From: DATKLL01 sp035542475
GTDB taxonomy: Bacteria > Desulfobacterota > Syntrophia > Syntrophales > UBA2185
Length of the DNA: 64,000 bases
Direction: 5' to 3'
Assembly: GCA_035542475.1 (NCBI GenBank)
Contig: DATKLL010000194.1
Coordinates: 8,007-72,006 of the forward strand
Positions 50,829 to 60,262 of the stretch are shown piece after piece. The notes under the pieces are model-generated. The model did not search any database and had not been told where the DNA came from. It worked only from the letters and a program-made list of their open reading frames with translations. Numbering within the stretch: position 1 is the stretch's first letter; the number at the start of each line of letters is the position of its first letter. Made by a program: the position numbers and the translations under genes.

Positions 50829-52976
50829 CTATTTTGTCGTGATCACCCAGACGCCTCTCCATTCCTCCGGCGGCTGGTCGATCAGAATGCGGCTTTTAGC
50901 CAGGTAGGCATGCGCAACCGGGTCGACATCGACAAGCCCGGAAAAGACAGCCTCTGCTTGCGAGAAATCGCCTTTGTAGAACAGCGCCAGACCCTCAGAG
51001 AAGCGGGCAAGCCTGTCCTTCCCGCGCTCGATTTCTTCCGGCAGGAGAGGTTCATATACAACGACCGGCTCCTTGCGGCCGACAACAGCAACCCTTGAGA
51101 GCTCGCGTACGGGAAAGGCGCCTTCCATCTGTTCCACTGTAGATTGCGAAATCATGGTGTAGGTCCCGAACTGCTTATTGATTCCTTCCAGACGCGCCGC
51201 CAGATTGACGGCATCACCGATCATTGTATAATCAAACCGGGTGTGGGAGCCCATGTTCCCGACAATGGCCGGCCCGCTGTTGATGCCGATACGCATCCTC
51301 AGCTCCCTGCCGATGCGCTCCCGGAACATGGGTCGCATCTCGGACAAGCGGCTCTGGCACCGCATGGCGGCGCTCACACAGCGGCGGGCATGATCCGGCT
51401 GCAGCAGGGGGGCATTCCAGAAGGCGATAATCGCATCCCCTTCGTATTTGTCCACGGTGCCGCCTTCCTCCTGAATGATGTCGGTCATGGCCGTGAGGTA
51501 ATCGTTCAGCAGCGCTGTGAGCACTTCCGGTTCCAGCCCCTCGGAAATGCCGGTGAATCCTTCCAAGTCCGAAAAAAAGATAGAGAGCATTCGCCGTTCG
51601 CCCCCCAGCTTTAGGTTTTCGGGATGCTGAATAAGCTCTTCAATAACAGCCGGAGACAGATACTGTTTGAAGGCGTTTTTAATGAACATCTTCTGGCGGC
51701 CTTCGGTGGTATAATAAATGAGGCCGGCGCTGAAGAGTGTAAGCACGACGCCCGTTTCCTGGACGACCAGAGGCAGCCATAATCCTTCACTGTAGGCAAT
51801 CAGACATATGATAATCGGAGCAGCTATAAAAAAGACATAGACCAGGGCACTCTTGAATATGCCGGATACGGAAGACGTGGCGAGCCCTGCCAGGAGGGCG
51901 ATCAGCAGGGTCATCACAATGACGACGGCAGTGGGGACAGGTCTTATAAAATCATTAGCCAGCAGGTTATCAAGCATGGTCGCATTGATCGCCACACCGG
52001 GATAGACGCCGGATACAGGTGTGGGGCGCAGGTCATACAAACCGGGAGCGGAGAAGCCGAAAAACACGTAGGCATCCTTAAATGCATCCGGGCCGGAAAT
52101 TGTGGGCTTCTCTCCTCTCTGGAGGCGAATCTCGCTCTGAATGACTTCCGCTGCGTTATATGTCTTATGGGTCCCTGCGGGACCGCGGAAGTTGAGAATG
52201 GCATTGCCATTGCGGTCGATCGGAATCTCCTTGTCGCCGACGGAAAAACTCCCCGAGCTTATTTTCAGAGGGACGTCCTGATGCTCAACCAGATAGCATC
52301 CCAGGGCGAGCGACGGCACTACCTTGCCGTCAAAGACATGAAAGAGCGTCGCCCGGCGATAGACGTTGTCACGGTCCGGGTTCAGGTGAACATCACCTAG
52401 GACGCCGGCAGCGGCTGATATTTCCGGTACTGGAAATGTCGCGCGAGGAAATACGACATCGCTCGCGTCTGTGCCGGCAAGCCACTGGTCCAGCCCAAGA
52501 ACCTTGAATGCGGGCTCCCGGGCAAATGCGGGCCACCGCTCAGCACTGCCTTCAGTCCTGCTCAAGGCCGCCGTTCCGACAAAATATTTAAACTCATGAA
52601 TAGCAGCAGCGATTGCGCGATCATCGTCCACACCGTATTTGGATGGTTCCGTGAAGAGCACATCGAAGGCCAGCGCCTTGGCACCGCTTCGCTTACAGAA
52701 CTGTATGATTGCGGTGTAAACTTCCCGGGGCCAGGGCCAGGCGAGGCCATTTTCTTCCTTGGCCCAATCCAGGCTGTTTTGATCAAGAAGGATGAGGCGG
52801 ACTTTATCGGTGGTCTTTGCCGGTTTTGCCATCGCACCTACCCGCCAGTCCCAGGTCTTTGCCTCCCAGACGTCCAGCCACCTGGGCAGGAAAAGAAGAA
52901 ATGCCAGAGACGCACCGACTACGCCGGCGATCATACCCAGAGCTAACTTTTTTAAAAGACTGGTTGGGATAATCAC
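50829..52976 (-). CDS. CHASE2-domain adenylate cyclase (class III)
   Basis: 715 residues from GTG 52976. N-terminal membrane helix (about 8-30), extracellular CHASE2 sensor (about 38-335), three membrane helices (about 340-425), and a class III cyclase domain (about 465-650). Metal aspartates are in IFFSDLEGFT and KYEGDAIIAFW; the adenine-specifying pair Lys/Asp appears as VDKYEGDA and FDYTMIGDAVNLAARLE, so the product should be cAMP rather than cGMP. Helical tail after 650. It is a plausible source of cAMP for the CRP-type sites at 32704 and 38889. The class assignment is from residues seen; activity is untested. Confidence 0.9.
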   Translation of the reverse strand: MIIPTSLLKKLALGMIAGVVGASLAFLLFLPRWLDVWEAKTWDWRVGAMAKPAKTTDKVRLILLDQNSLDWAKEENGLAWPWPREVYTAIIQFCKRSGAKALAFDVLFTEPSKYGVDDDRAIAAAIHEFKYFVGTAALSRTEGSAERWPAFAREPAFKVLGLDQWLAGTDASDVVFPRATFPVPEISAAAGVLGDVHLNPDRDNVYRRATLFHVFDGKVVPSLALGCYLVEHQDVPLKISSGSFSVGDKEIPIDRNGNAILNFRGPAGTHKTYNAAEVIQSEIRLQRGEKPTISGPDAFKDAYVFFGFSAPGLYDLRPTPVSGVYPGVAINATMLDNLLANDFIRPVPTAVVIVMTLLIALLAGLATSSVSGIFKSALVYVFFIAAPIIICLIAYSEGLWLPLVVQETGVVLTLFSAGLIYYTTEGRQKMFIKNAFKQYLSPAVIEELIQHPENLKLGGERRMLSIFFSDLEGFTGISEGLEPEVLTALLNDYLTAMTDIIQEEGGTVDKYEGDAIIAFWNAPLLQPDHARRCVSAAMRCQSRLSEMRPMFRERIGRELRMRIGINSGPAIVGNMGSHTRFDYTMIGDAVNLAARLEGINKQFGTYTMISQSTVEQMEGAFPVRELSRVAVVGRKEPVVVYEPLLPEEIERGKDRLARFSEGLALFYKGDFSQAEAVFSGLVDVDPVAHAYLAKSRILIDQPPEEWRGVWVITTK

Positions 52977-53028
52977 AATTACCTTTTTTGCAAGTCTTCA
53001 GAAAGTGTCGAAAAACACACATTCAGCA

Positions 53029-53148
53029 GGCTGTTCAAAAATGGCCGGATGCAAGGCGCGCAAGACCTTAGCCGTGAGGCTTACACAGACGTACGTTGAA
53101 CGACTAAGGTCGCAGCACAACGCTGCAGGCGGTCTTTTTTCAACAGCC
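53029..53148. mobile_element. 120-bp MITE-like element with inverted ends
   Basis: Ends are GGCTGTTCAAAAA (53029-53041) and TTTTTCAACAGCC (53136-53148), inverse repeats with one mismatch. The interior contains ATGCAAGGCGCGCAAGACCT and CGACTAAGGTCGCAGCAC and has no coding potential. This is the layout of a non-autonomous mobile or palindromic repeat. It fills most of the gap between the cyclase and M48 genes. Confidence 0.7.
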
Positions 53149-53153
53149 TTTCT

Positions 53154-54068
53154 TCATATACGGGCAACGGCTTTAAGGAAACGTTCCTGGCGGACCTGAG
53201 GGGCTGCGACAGGGGCGTAGGCCGGGTTGTGACTCCGAATCTCTTCGATACGATCCTGGGGCGCGGGATGTGTCTTGGCAAAGTCAGCCCCTCCCGGCTT
53301 CAGTTTTTTCGCCATAATCGTCAGCATATCGATTAGACCTTCGGGGTTGTAGCCGACGCGCTGGACAAGAACAACAGATGCCTGATCGGCCTGGTATTCA
53401 AAGCTTCGGGAATAACCGTTGTTGACCATGGAATTAACGATGTCGGATATCGCACCGGAAAAGGTATTTGTCAATTGAGCGACATCACGGGAGCCGAGCG
53501 TTTTAGCGCCTTCTGAGGCGAGGACCGTAAGCGCCTCGGTTACGCGGGCCTTCTCAATTGACTGCATGCCATGCCTGAACCGGATGTGTCCGATCTCATG
53601 GGCAAGTACGGCTGCCAGCGCGTCTTCCGACTGACAGCAGCGGATAAGACCCCTTGTGACAAAAACGTGGCCGCCCGGTGTGGCGAAGGCATTAATATCA
53701 TCCGAGTCCAGAACAAGGAAATGATAGCCGTTAAATATATTGGGTTTGTCCGAGGCTGCGGCTAGTGTCTGCCCGAGTGTGTTGATGTATTGATTAACCT
53801 GATTGTTCGCATAAGCAGGATATTTAGAGAGGACAACGGCGGCGACAGCCCGGCCGATATAGTATTCCTGTTCCGGCGTAAAATCTTCAAGACTCTTGGA
53901 AACAGCCTTCGTACTCTTACGAATGGCCTCTCCCTGTGTGGGGGTGATGACGCCGGCTGTTTGCCCAACGACTGTGGCTAATTGGGTTGCCTGATCAACA
54001 GCGGCGCAGGCCGCGATAGTCAGGATGGCAAACATGATCAAACCTGTTACCCAAAAGTTCTTTTTCAT
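53154..54068 (-). CDS. M48-family metalloprotease, lipoprotein
   Basis: 304 residues. Lipoprotein signal ends LTIAAC (Cys21). The zinc site is HEIGH (His157, Glu158, His161) with third ligand Glu224 in FEYQADQAS. An N-terminal domain of the BepA/YfgC type (TPEQEYYIGRAVAAVVLSKYP) and the GYNPEGLIDMLTIMAKK segment fit periplasmic M48 proteases that help outer-membrane protein quality control. Its ATG overlaps the TGA of the SH3 gene (ATGA), so the two are translationally coupled. Confidence 0.92.
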   Translation of the reverse strand: MKKNFWVTGLIMFAILTIAACAAVDQATQLATVVGQTAGVITPTQGEAIRKSTKAVSKSLEDFTPEQEYYIGRAVAAVVLSKYPAYANNQVNQYINTLGQTLAAASDKPNIFNGYHFLVLDSDDINAFATPGGHVFVTRGLIRCCQSEDALAAVLAHEIGHIRFRHGMQSIEKARVTEALTVLASEGAKTLGSRDVAQLTNTFSGAISDIVNSMVNNGYSRSFEYQADQASVVLVQRVGYNPEGLIDMLTIMAKKLKPGGADFAKTHPAPQDRIEEIRSHNPAYAPVAAPQVRQERFLKAVARI

Positions 54069-54562
54069 GGCTTGCCTCCTTCTGAAGGCGGAACCACATT
54101 GCCCTGGGTAAGAAAATTACGCATCTGGTCCGGAGGTACTTTGAATGTCTCCATCCTGTTGATCCATGTGTAATCAAGGTTCTTGTTTTGTTTCCGGAAT
54201 GATGCTTCTACTTGTTCGTTGAACCCCTTGCCGGCCAGGGCCACCTCGTTCTGGCTGGCGCCGGTCCGGACATCGGTTTGACCCGCCTTTAAGGCGATCT
54301 TCTTCGTTGTCAGTGCCGATGTGTGCATCCATCCCTCCTTGCCCTTTAGAGAAACTTTTTTCCATGTACCCCGGTCTTCAATAACACTGACTCGGTCGCC
54401 ATAAGCAACCCGGGCGACAATTTGACCCAGAAAAGATGGGGTAGCGCGAAGCTCGCCCTCCTTAACCTGGACGCTCAAAGTCTCCTGCGCATTTGCGGGC
54501 ATGTGCAGGAACATGACGCCCAGGAGAGCAAGAGTGGCGACAATGTATCTGGCACGAAACAT
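54065..54562 (-). CDS. Exported bacterial SH3-domain protein
   Basis: 165 residues. Signal peptide about residues 1-25 (MPANA-QE). A bacterial SH3 domain occupies about residues 28-85 (VKEGELRATPSFLGQIVARVAYGDRVSVIEDRGTWKKVSLKGKEGWMHTSAL), followed by a helical C-terminal half. SH3b domains bind peptidoglycan or peptide ligands. AAGGAG 6 bases before the ATG sets the start. Stop and next start overlap with the M48 protease, so it may target or hold the protease at the cell envelope. Confidence 0.88.
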   Translation of the reverse strand: MFRARYIVATLALLGVMFLHMPANAQETLSVQVKEGELRATPSFLGQIVARVAYGDRVSVIEDRGTWKKVSLKGKEGWMHTSALTTKKIALKAGQTDVRTGASQNEVALAGKGFNEQVEASFRKQNKNLDYTWINRMETFKVPPDQMRNFLTQGNVVPPSEGGKP

Positions 54563-54709
54563 CTGAAACTCCTTTTTGAAATAGGTTGTGATATTGGTTA
54601 AATGTTCGATAACTTTTTCTTATTTGTCAAGAAAAAATAAAGCTGTGGGGCAGGTCTTGACCCCATCTCATTTTCTTATTGCCTTAAAAGAAGGTGGATG
54701 CCTGTTCGG

Positions 54710-56071
54710 TTATTCCAGATTATTCAATGTTTCAGGAATGATTTCAGAGAGTGCCGGGAAGATATGCATATTGTCTGTGATTGATTTTACGTCTCCCCCA
54801 CGGGCCATGGCATTCGCGACCTCCTGGATGAGAATGGCCGCTTCAGGACCGATTATGTGAAAACCAAGAATCTTTTCTGTCTTTTTTTCCACGATCGCCT
54901 TCGCGAAGCTTTCTTTTTCCATCATGGCATCCCCCATGACTACATCGGAATAAGTTGCACGGCCCACAAGGATTTTGTAGCTCTTCGAAGCCTCCTCTTC
55001 AGTGAGACCTACTGCGGCGATCTGCGGGCGCGTAAAGACGGCGTGAGGGACGACACCAAAGTTGAATGAAATTTTTTTGCGGTATGTGGCATTGTGCCAG
55101 GCGATGCGCTGCTCCATGTCACCTGCGTGGGTAAACATCTGGTGGCCGATGGCATCGCCAAGGGCCCAGATATTACTTTTGTTAGTCAGTAGGGTGTTGT
55201 CCACCTTAATGTATTTGGCTTCATTCGTCTCCACCTCAGTTTTATGAACGTCAAGAAGATCCGCATTGGATACCCGACCGGCAGCGACCAGTACACTTGT
55301 GCCGTTGAGTACCTTCTCATAGCCCGTCTCGACATTTTTTAAGATTACCGTGTAGAGTCGGCCCTTCTCCCAAACCTCCACTGTTTCCCAGTTAGTCAGG
55401 ATGTCCATGCGTTTTGAGAGTTCCTTTCTCAGATACTCCGATATCTCTGGTTCTTCATTGGGAAGGAGCCTGCTCTGTCTCTGTACCACGGTTACCTTTG
55501 TTCCCAGGGCCGCAAAAAAGTGTGCGTATTCTACTCCGACGTAGCCGCCGCCGATGATGATCATACTTTCCGGCCTTTCCCGGAGATTGATTACATTTTC
55601 ATTGGTAAGATAGCTGATCTTCTCAAGGCCCTTGATCAGCGGGATGAGGGGACGGGCTCCGGAAGCGATGAAAATCTTCTGGCCTTTGATCGTTTGCTTT
55701 CCGACCTTCAGTGTGTAGTCATCGACAAATCGCGCTTCGTCGTTGTAAAAATCCATTCCTTCCGAGCTTTCAACCTCATTTTTCATCCATGTCCGGCTCT
55801 CTTCGATGGTTGCCTTCATTCGATCCATGATGGCAGGAAAATTGACCTGCTTCACTTCCGCCTCGATTCCGAATTTTCCTGCTTCCTTGATATCGGCGAT
55901 CCTGTCCGCATTGTAGATCAGCATCTTCGAAGGGATGCACCCTACATTGACGCAGGTCCCCCCCATGTTTCCCTTGTCGATGAGAGCGACTTTCATCTTA
56001 TTGGCCTGGGCCTTGAAGGCAATGCTCAGACCCACGCCGGCGCCGATTACGATTACGTCGTATTCCTTCAT
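54710..56071 (-). CDS. Class I pyridine nucleotide-disulfide oxidoreductase (dihydrolipoamide dehydrogenase-like)
   Basis: 453 residues. FAD loop VIGAGVGLSIAFKA (8-21), redox pair GGTCVNVGC (Cys40, Cys45), NAD loop IIIGGGYVGVEYAHFF, second FAD motif SNIWALGDAIG. The C-terminal dimer motif reads HIFPALSE where dihydrolipoamide dehydrogenases have HAHPTLSE, so the catalytic-base histidine is replaced by Phe. It likely reduces a different disulfide, or a quinone or metal. GGGAGGA sits just before ATG 56071; the longer frame begins inside that site. No lipoate-complex genes are nearby. Confidence 0.9.
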   Translation of the reverse strand: MKEYDVIVIGAGVGLSIAFKAQANKMKVALIDKGNMGGTCVNVGCIPSKMLIYNADRIADIKEAGKFGIEAEVKQVNFPAIMDRMKATIEESRTWMKNEVESSEGMDFYNDEARFVDDYTLKVGKQTIKGQKIFIASGARPLIPLIKGLEKISYLTNENVINLRERPESMIIIGGGYVGVEYAHFFAALGTKVTVVQRQSRLLPNEEPEISEYLRKELSKRMDILTNWETVEVWEKGRLYTVILKNVETGYEKVLNGTSVLVAAGRVSNADLLDVHKTEVETNEAKYIKVDNTLLTNKSNIWALGDAIGHQMFTHAGDMEQRIAWHNATYRKKISFNFGVVPHAVFTRPQIAAVGLTEEEASKSYKILVGRATYSDVVMGDAMMEKESFAKAIVEKKTEKILGFHIIGPEAAILIQEVANAMARGGDVKSITDNMHIFPALSEIIPETLNNLE

Positions 56072-56286
56072 AGTCTTTCCTCCCATTTTCCTTCCATATA
56101 ATACCCTATTCTAAGGAAGCCATTTTTTTAATCCATCATAGGATTCCGTATTTTATACATCGAAATACCTTAATTGCCCGTAAGGAAAGAGATGAGGACA
56201 AGTATCAATTTATTTCAATTTTGTTTTTATATTATGAGTATTGTAAAATGGAATTATGGCAATTTTCGTAAAGTTAGGAGGGTACC

Positions 56287-56808
56287 ATGCAGAGAAATAC
56301 AGTTTTCAGGTTAAACATGCTTTGTGCGGCCCTTGTGGCAAGCCTCTGTCTGTTTGTGTATACCCGGGCGCTCTGTCCGGCTGATGCTTCCGGGGCAGGA
56401 CCGCAAGAAGGCAAAGGGATGGTACAGGAAAAACAGAAGGCTCCCAGGATTCATCACATCCTTCTTGAAGTGAGCAGCCTGGAGAAGTCGATAGCATTCT
56501 ACCACGGCCAGTTCGGTTTTGAAGTCACATCAAAGTCGGGCAGTTTTGCGACACTTAAAGGTGACAATGTCGACATCTATCTTTGGGAGAAACGCTGGAA
56601 TTGGGAAAAGGAGCAGGACATCAAGGCACCCAGAGGGCTAGGGATATATCCCCATTTCCTGGTGGATGACGTGAGGGAGACTGTAAAGTGCCTGCGGGAT
56701 GCCGGGTACAAGATCGTTCAGGAGCCGCGCGGATACTGGTCTTTCACGGAAGCCTTTGTCGCAGACCCGGATGGTTACACATGGTCGTTGATCAAAATGT
56801 CGAAGTAG
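56287..56808 (+). CDS. Exported VOC/glyoxalase-fold protein
   Basis: 173 residues. Signal peptide about residues 1-35 (two hydrophobic blocks, cleavage near CPA-DA). A single vicinal-oxygen-chelate domain follows: APRIHHILLEVSSLEKSIAFYHGQFGFEVTSKSG, YPHFLVDDVRETVKCLRDAGYKIVQEPR and FVADPDGYTWSLIKM, where His near 57 and Glu/Asp near the end would bind a metal. Exported VOC proteins are unusual; most are cytosolic. Substrate unknown. AGGAGG precedes the ATG. Confidence 0.85.
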   Translation: MQRNTVFRLNMLCAALVASLCLFVYTRALCPADASGAGPQEGKGMVQEKQKAPRIHHILLEVSSLEKSIAFYHGQFGFEVTSKSGSFATLKGDNVDIYLWEKRWNWEKEQDIKAPRGLGIYPHFLVDDVRETVKCLRDAGYKIVQEPRGYWSFTEAFVADPDGYTWSLIKMSK

Positions 56809-56858
56809 TTCACTTGAATTAATCATTTCTTTTATTGACGATTGTGACATTGTGTTTA

Positions 56859-57362
56859 TCACGGCAGATAGGCGCCGCAGCAGACGATCAGGTTCTCCAC
56901 CTTTTGGCAATAGGTAATCTTAAATTCTTCCTGTTTGGTCACAGGATTCATATAAGTATAGTCCACCCATCCGGAACCGCGGCTGTTTGCAAGATCAATA
57001 ATTTCCTTCCGGAAAAGCTTTCCCTGGCTGTCCGTTTCATTGTAGAGATTCTTACCCACAAGTTTCGGGAAAACCGGGCTGGCCAGGAGAACCCCCTTCA
57101 GGTCGTAAGCGAAGACATACAGGTCATCCTTCAACACTTCAGACAGGTCGTAGCCAAAGAGATATTGCTCTTCTTTTAAAAACTTTCCCCTGGGATTGTT
57201 GAATTCCTTCAAAGCTTTCTCCTCGCCGTTTGCTTTCACATCCGCAACGGCTTGCTCTACCAGTTTCTTCGCTTGGACGGGAGTCCCTCGCTGTTGGGCA
57301 TACGCTGAAGTCACTGCGAACAGGCAAACAAAAAATGCTATCATAAATTTGTTGAGTTTCAT
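56859..57362 (-). CDS. Periplasmic Cache-domain protein
   Basis: 167 residues. Signal peptide (about 1-23, TSAYA-QQ). The rest is a single small Cache sensor domain: AKKLVEQAVADVKANGEEKALKEFNNPRGKFLKEEQYLFGYDL and LYVFAYDLKGVLLASPVFPKLVGKNLYNETDSQGKLFRKEIIDLANSRGSGWVDYTYMNPVTKQEEFKITYC, as found in chemoreceptors and kinases but here free-standing. It may bind a small ligand in the periplasm and present it to a sensor, such as the Cache kinase 0.7 kb away. That link is inference. ATG 57362 is favoured because AGGAG is 9 bases upstream. Confidence 0.85.
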   Translation of the reverse strand: MKLNKFMIAFFVCLFAVTSAYAQQRGTPVQAKKLVEQAVADVKANGEEKALKEFNNPRGKFLKEEQYLFGYDLSEVLKDDLYVFAYDLKGVLLASPVFPKLVGKNLYNETDSQGKLFRKEIIDLANSRGSGWVDYTYMNPVTKQEEFKITYCQKVENLIVCCGAYLP

Positions 57363-57415
57363 TCTCGTCATCTCCTCTTATGGGTCTATTCAAATAAGAA
57401 AAATGGATGATTTAT

Positions 57416-57952
57416 TCAGCTTTCAAGGTCAGCTTCCGCATTCAAAGTAATATCTATATGCTTCCCGACCATGAAGTTGCCGCTTCCAAAATTATTGTTC
57501 CAATACATGCCGAAATCCTCTCGATTCAGATAGGTGTTCGCGGAAAAACCGATCGACGTGTATGACCCCTCTTCATCCTCATAGTGGACCGGACCAAGAT
57601 ACTCTGCATGAAGAAGTATCGGTTTTGTTATATCACGAATTGTTAGTTCGCCATAAATTTTCATGGAGTTGATTCCCGAAACTTCTACCCCCGTACTTTT
57701 GAAAAAAATCTTTGGATATTTTTCCACATAAAAAAAATCTGCGCTTCGGAGATGATTATCGCGTGGTTCAACGCCTGTCCATATGCTTGCTGCATCAATT
57801 TCGATCTCCACTGAAGTCCCTGACATATACGCCGGGTCAAAATAAACGACACCGGAGATTTTGTTAAATTGACTATGTACATCTGCAATCATCATGTGGC
57901 GAGTGATAAAATGAGCAACTGTATGATCGGGGTCAATAATCCATTTTGCCAT
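57416..57952 (-). CDS. YceI-family protein
   Basis: 178 residues from ATG 57952 (AGGGAG 7 bases upstream). WIIDPDHTVAHFITRHMMIADVHSQFNKISGVVYFDP, EIDAASIWTGVEPRDNHLRSADFFYVEKYPKIFFKS and LTIRDITKPILLHAEYLG are the YceI lipocalin-like signature. The family binds long isoprenoid or amide lipids. No signal peptide is seen, so it is likely cytosolic. Confidence 0.9.
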   Translation of the reverse strand: MAKWIIDPDHTVAHFITRHMMIADVHSQFNKISGVVYFDPAYMSGTSVEIEIDAASIWTGVEPRDNHLRSADFFYVEKYPKIFFKSTGVEVSGINSMKIYGELTIRDITKPILLHAEYLGPVHYEDEEGSYTSIGFSANTYLNREDFGMYWNNNFGSGNFMVGKHIDITLNAEADLES

Positions 57953-58039
57953 AGGCAATCTCCCTACCTGCTTATATAACAAAAGCTTTGTATGATTTCA
58001 GTCTTTAATGTTGCCCTTGTATAAAGCTGTTGCACGCAC

Positions 58040-60262
58040 TCAATGTGTTTGGGGTGGAGGCAGTGAAAAATAGAAAGTTGCACCTTCGCCTTCTTTTCCT
58101 TCTGCCCATACCCGGCCTCCTTGCTTGTGGACAATGCGCTGGACTGTAGCAAGGCCCACACCTGTGCCCTCGTAATCAGGATCGTTGTGCAGACGTTGAA
58201 ATACGCTGAACAGTTTATCATAGAATTTCATGTCGAAGCCGACACCATTATCCTTCACATAGAACACGTTCTCATTACCATCGTTGTAACCGCCTACTTC
58301 AATCTGCGCATAATCCCTTGGTCTCGTGAATTTGACAGCATTGGAAAGAAGGTTATGATATACTTGTTTAATTAGCGTCACGTCTCCGTAACCTAGAGGC
58401 GTGCTGTTAACTATGAGACTCATATTCCTATCGGGATTAATATTAATCAGTGTCTTCCATTCCTCTCTGATTAGATCAACCATGTTCAGCTCCGACCTGG
58501 ATATATCTTTTCTACTCAGGCGGGAGAATGTCAGAAGATCATCTATTAGCTTACCCATCATCTGGGCATTCAATCTGATATCTTTAAATCGTCTTAAAGT
58601 ATCTTCGTCAAATTTATCTCCCTGCTTCTTGAGGATCAAGCGTGCATACCCGTCGATGGCGCGGAGTGGGGCACGCAGGTCATGGGAAACAGAGTAGCTG
58701 AAACTTTCCAGCTCCTTGTTGGCTTCTTCGAGTTGAGCCGAATAATGTTTGAGTGCCTCTTCTGACTGTTTGCGCTCAGTGATGTCAACCAGGGTGTGAA
58801 TTGCACCACGCGGTTGCCCGTAGTCATCAAACAGCGGCGCACCGTAGGCCATAACATGGCGAATCGTGCCGTCGTCGAAGACAATACTGTACTCAAAGTC
58901 GCGTACCTCTTCACCGCGCGCAGCACGCCGGGCTGGCAGTTCGTCTATCCTCAACTCCCGTTCGTCTTTCACGGCCTTGTAATGTCGCGGCCTGACTCCA
59001 GCGGGTGCACTCAAAGATACCTCCCCACCGTGCAGGAGTCCCAATAATTCCTCTGCCGCACGATTGCCAGTAATGTGGGTGCCCTCTCTGTTATGTACGA
59101 TGATAATCGGAGTTGGTGCTGCATTGAGGTGCGTCGCCAGTTCAATGGCACGTTCACGCTCACGACGCTCGCTCTCGCGCAGATCCAGTTCACGCGCCTG
59201 CACCTTTTCGGCCATTGTATTGAATGCCTCTGCCAGATCCTGTAATTCCAATATGTGATTGACCTTAACCTGCTCTGGCACCTTCCCGTGCCCAAGGGCA
59301 AGCGCATGAGCACGCAGTTCTGTAACAGGGCTCGTGATTTTCCGGGAAACGGCTAATGCGACAAGGAATGCGGCAATCAAAACGGACAGAAACAAAAGAG
59401 CACTCTTGCCAATAGAGATGAGAATGGGCCAGGTCACATCCTCTTCCTTTTTTCCGGCACTCGCAGCCCAGCCAATAGAGGAAACAGGAGTAAAACCAAC
59501 CAACCGGTTCTTGCCCTCAAAGGGCGCATAAACTGTTGTGGCAATCTCTTTTCCCTTTAGCGCTTCTTCAAATTCGGGATACTGCTTGAGCCAGTTACGC
59601 TCCTCCCATGTGGCACTTATAGCAGGATAACGATAGACCAGCATGCCCTTGTTATCGACAATGGCGTAGCCTCCTCCTTTGCTCCTTTCAACCGCAAGCC
59701 GGGCATCCAATTTTTCGGGAATGATTGCGGCAAAAACAATGCCGAGCAGAGCACCTTTGCCGTTCCGAATGCCGCGCGAGATGCCAAAGACCGCTTCTCC
59801 GGTAGTCTTTGCAATTATAAGCTCACTTACCATCCATACACGGCCACTGGTGACATAACGAAAATAGGATCGGTCACTGTAATTTTTACCGATCATGTCA
59901 GGATTGCTTGAATAGACTGCAACACCCTTTGGATTTAACCAGGTGAAATCGCGAACAGCGACATAGTCCCGGCTAGTCTCAAGGAGCCGAGTAATATCTT
60001 CGAAAGTCATCGGCTGCGAAGAGGTTATGGCAAGACCGATTGCAAGCTCCTGGTGGATAACGTCCTGTACGAATGACTCAAAGGTTTTTGCGAGTGCACG
60101 GGCAATTTCCAGATTTGCCTGAAGTTCTGATGCCCGTCGAGTCTGATAACTGTCATAGTAAATGTAAGCTTGAATAATTAAGACGGGGATGAGAATAAGA
60201 AGAAGCAGCAGGATCAATCTGCTCTGAATGCTTCTCCCTTTTTTCTCTTGCAGTGCGGTCAT
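58040..60262 (-). CDS. Cache-HAMP-PAS sensor histidine kinase
   Basis: 740 residues. N-terminal membrane helix (about 13-34), periplasmic double Cache domain (about 37-283, with IGKNYSDRSYFRYVTSGRVWMVSELI and GLAVERSKGGGYAIVDNKGMLVYRYP-like sensor strands), second membrane helix (about 290-312), HAMP (about 312-364), PAS (about 375-505), HisKA with phospho-His in SYSVSHDLRAPLRAIDGYARL, and HATPase with NLLSNAVKFT, DNGVGFD and GTGVGLATVQRIV. No receiver domain and no response regulator adjacent. It senses a periplasmic ligand; the signal is unknown. Confidence 0.92.
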   Translation of the reverse strand: MTALQEKKGRSIQSRLILLLLLILIPVLIIQAYIYYDSYQTRRASELQANLEIARALAKTFESFVQDVIHQELAIGLAITSSQPMTFEDITRLLETSRDYVAVRDFTWLNPKGVAVYSSNPDMIGKNYSDRSYFRYVTSGRVWMVSELIIAKTTGEAVFGISRGIRNGKGALLGIVFAAIIPEKLDARLAVERSKGGGYAIVDNKGMLVYRYPAISATWEERNWLKQYPEFEEALKGKEIATTVYAPFEGKNRLVGFTPVSSIGWAASAGKKEEDVTWPILISIGKSALLFLSVLIAAFLVALAVSRKITSPVTELRAHALALGHGKVPEQVKVNHILELQDLAEAFNTMAEKVQARELDLRESERRERERAIELATHLNAAPTPIIIVHNREGTHITGNRAAEELLGLLHGGEVSLSAPAGVRPRHYKAVKDERELRIDELPARRAARGEEVRDFEYSIVFDDGTIRHVMAYGAPLFDDYGQPRGAIHTLVDITERKQSEEALKHYSAQLEEANKELESFSYSVSHDLRAPLRAIDGYARLILKKQGDKFDEDTLRRFKDIRLNAQMMGKLIDDLLTFSRLSRKDISRSELNMVDLIREEWKTLININPDRNMSLIVNSTPLGYGDVTLIKQVYHNLLSNAVKFTRPRDYAQIEVGGYNDGNENVFYVKDNGVGFDMKFYDKLFSVFQRLHNDPDYEGTGVGLATVQRIVHKQGGRVWAEGKEGEGATFYFSLPPPQTH

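Noticed and set aside
52995..53011. TGTCGAAAAACACACA upstream of the adenylate cyclase as a fifth PEP-CTERM box
   Set aside because: Length differs, the core does not match, there is no partner box and no -24/-12 element.
54655..54682. TGGGG..CCCCA hairpin as a terminator for the disulfide reductase gene
   Set aside because: Only a 5-bp stem, separated from the T-rich run; could equally be part of a repeat.
56845..56866. TTGTGACATTGTG..TATCACGG as a CRP-type site
   Set aside because: Half-site spacing is wrong and it lies downstream of two convergent genes.
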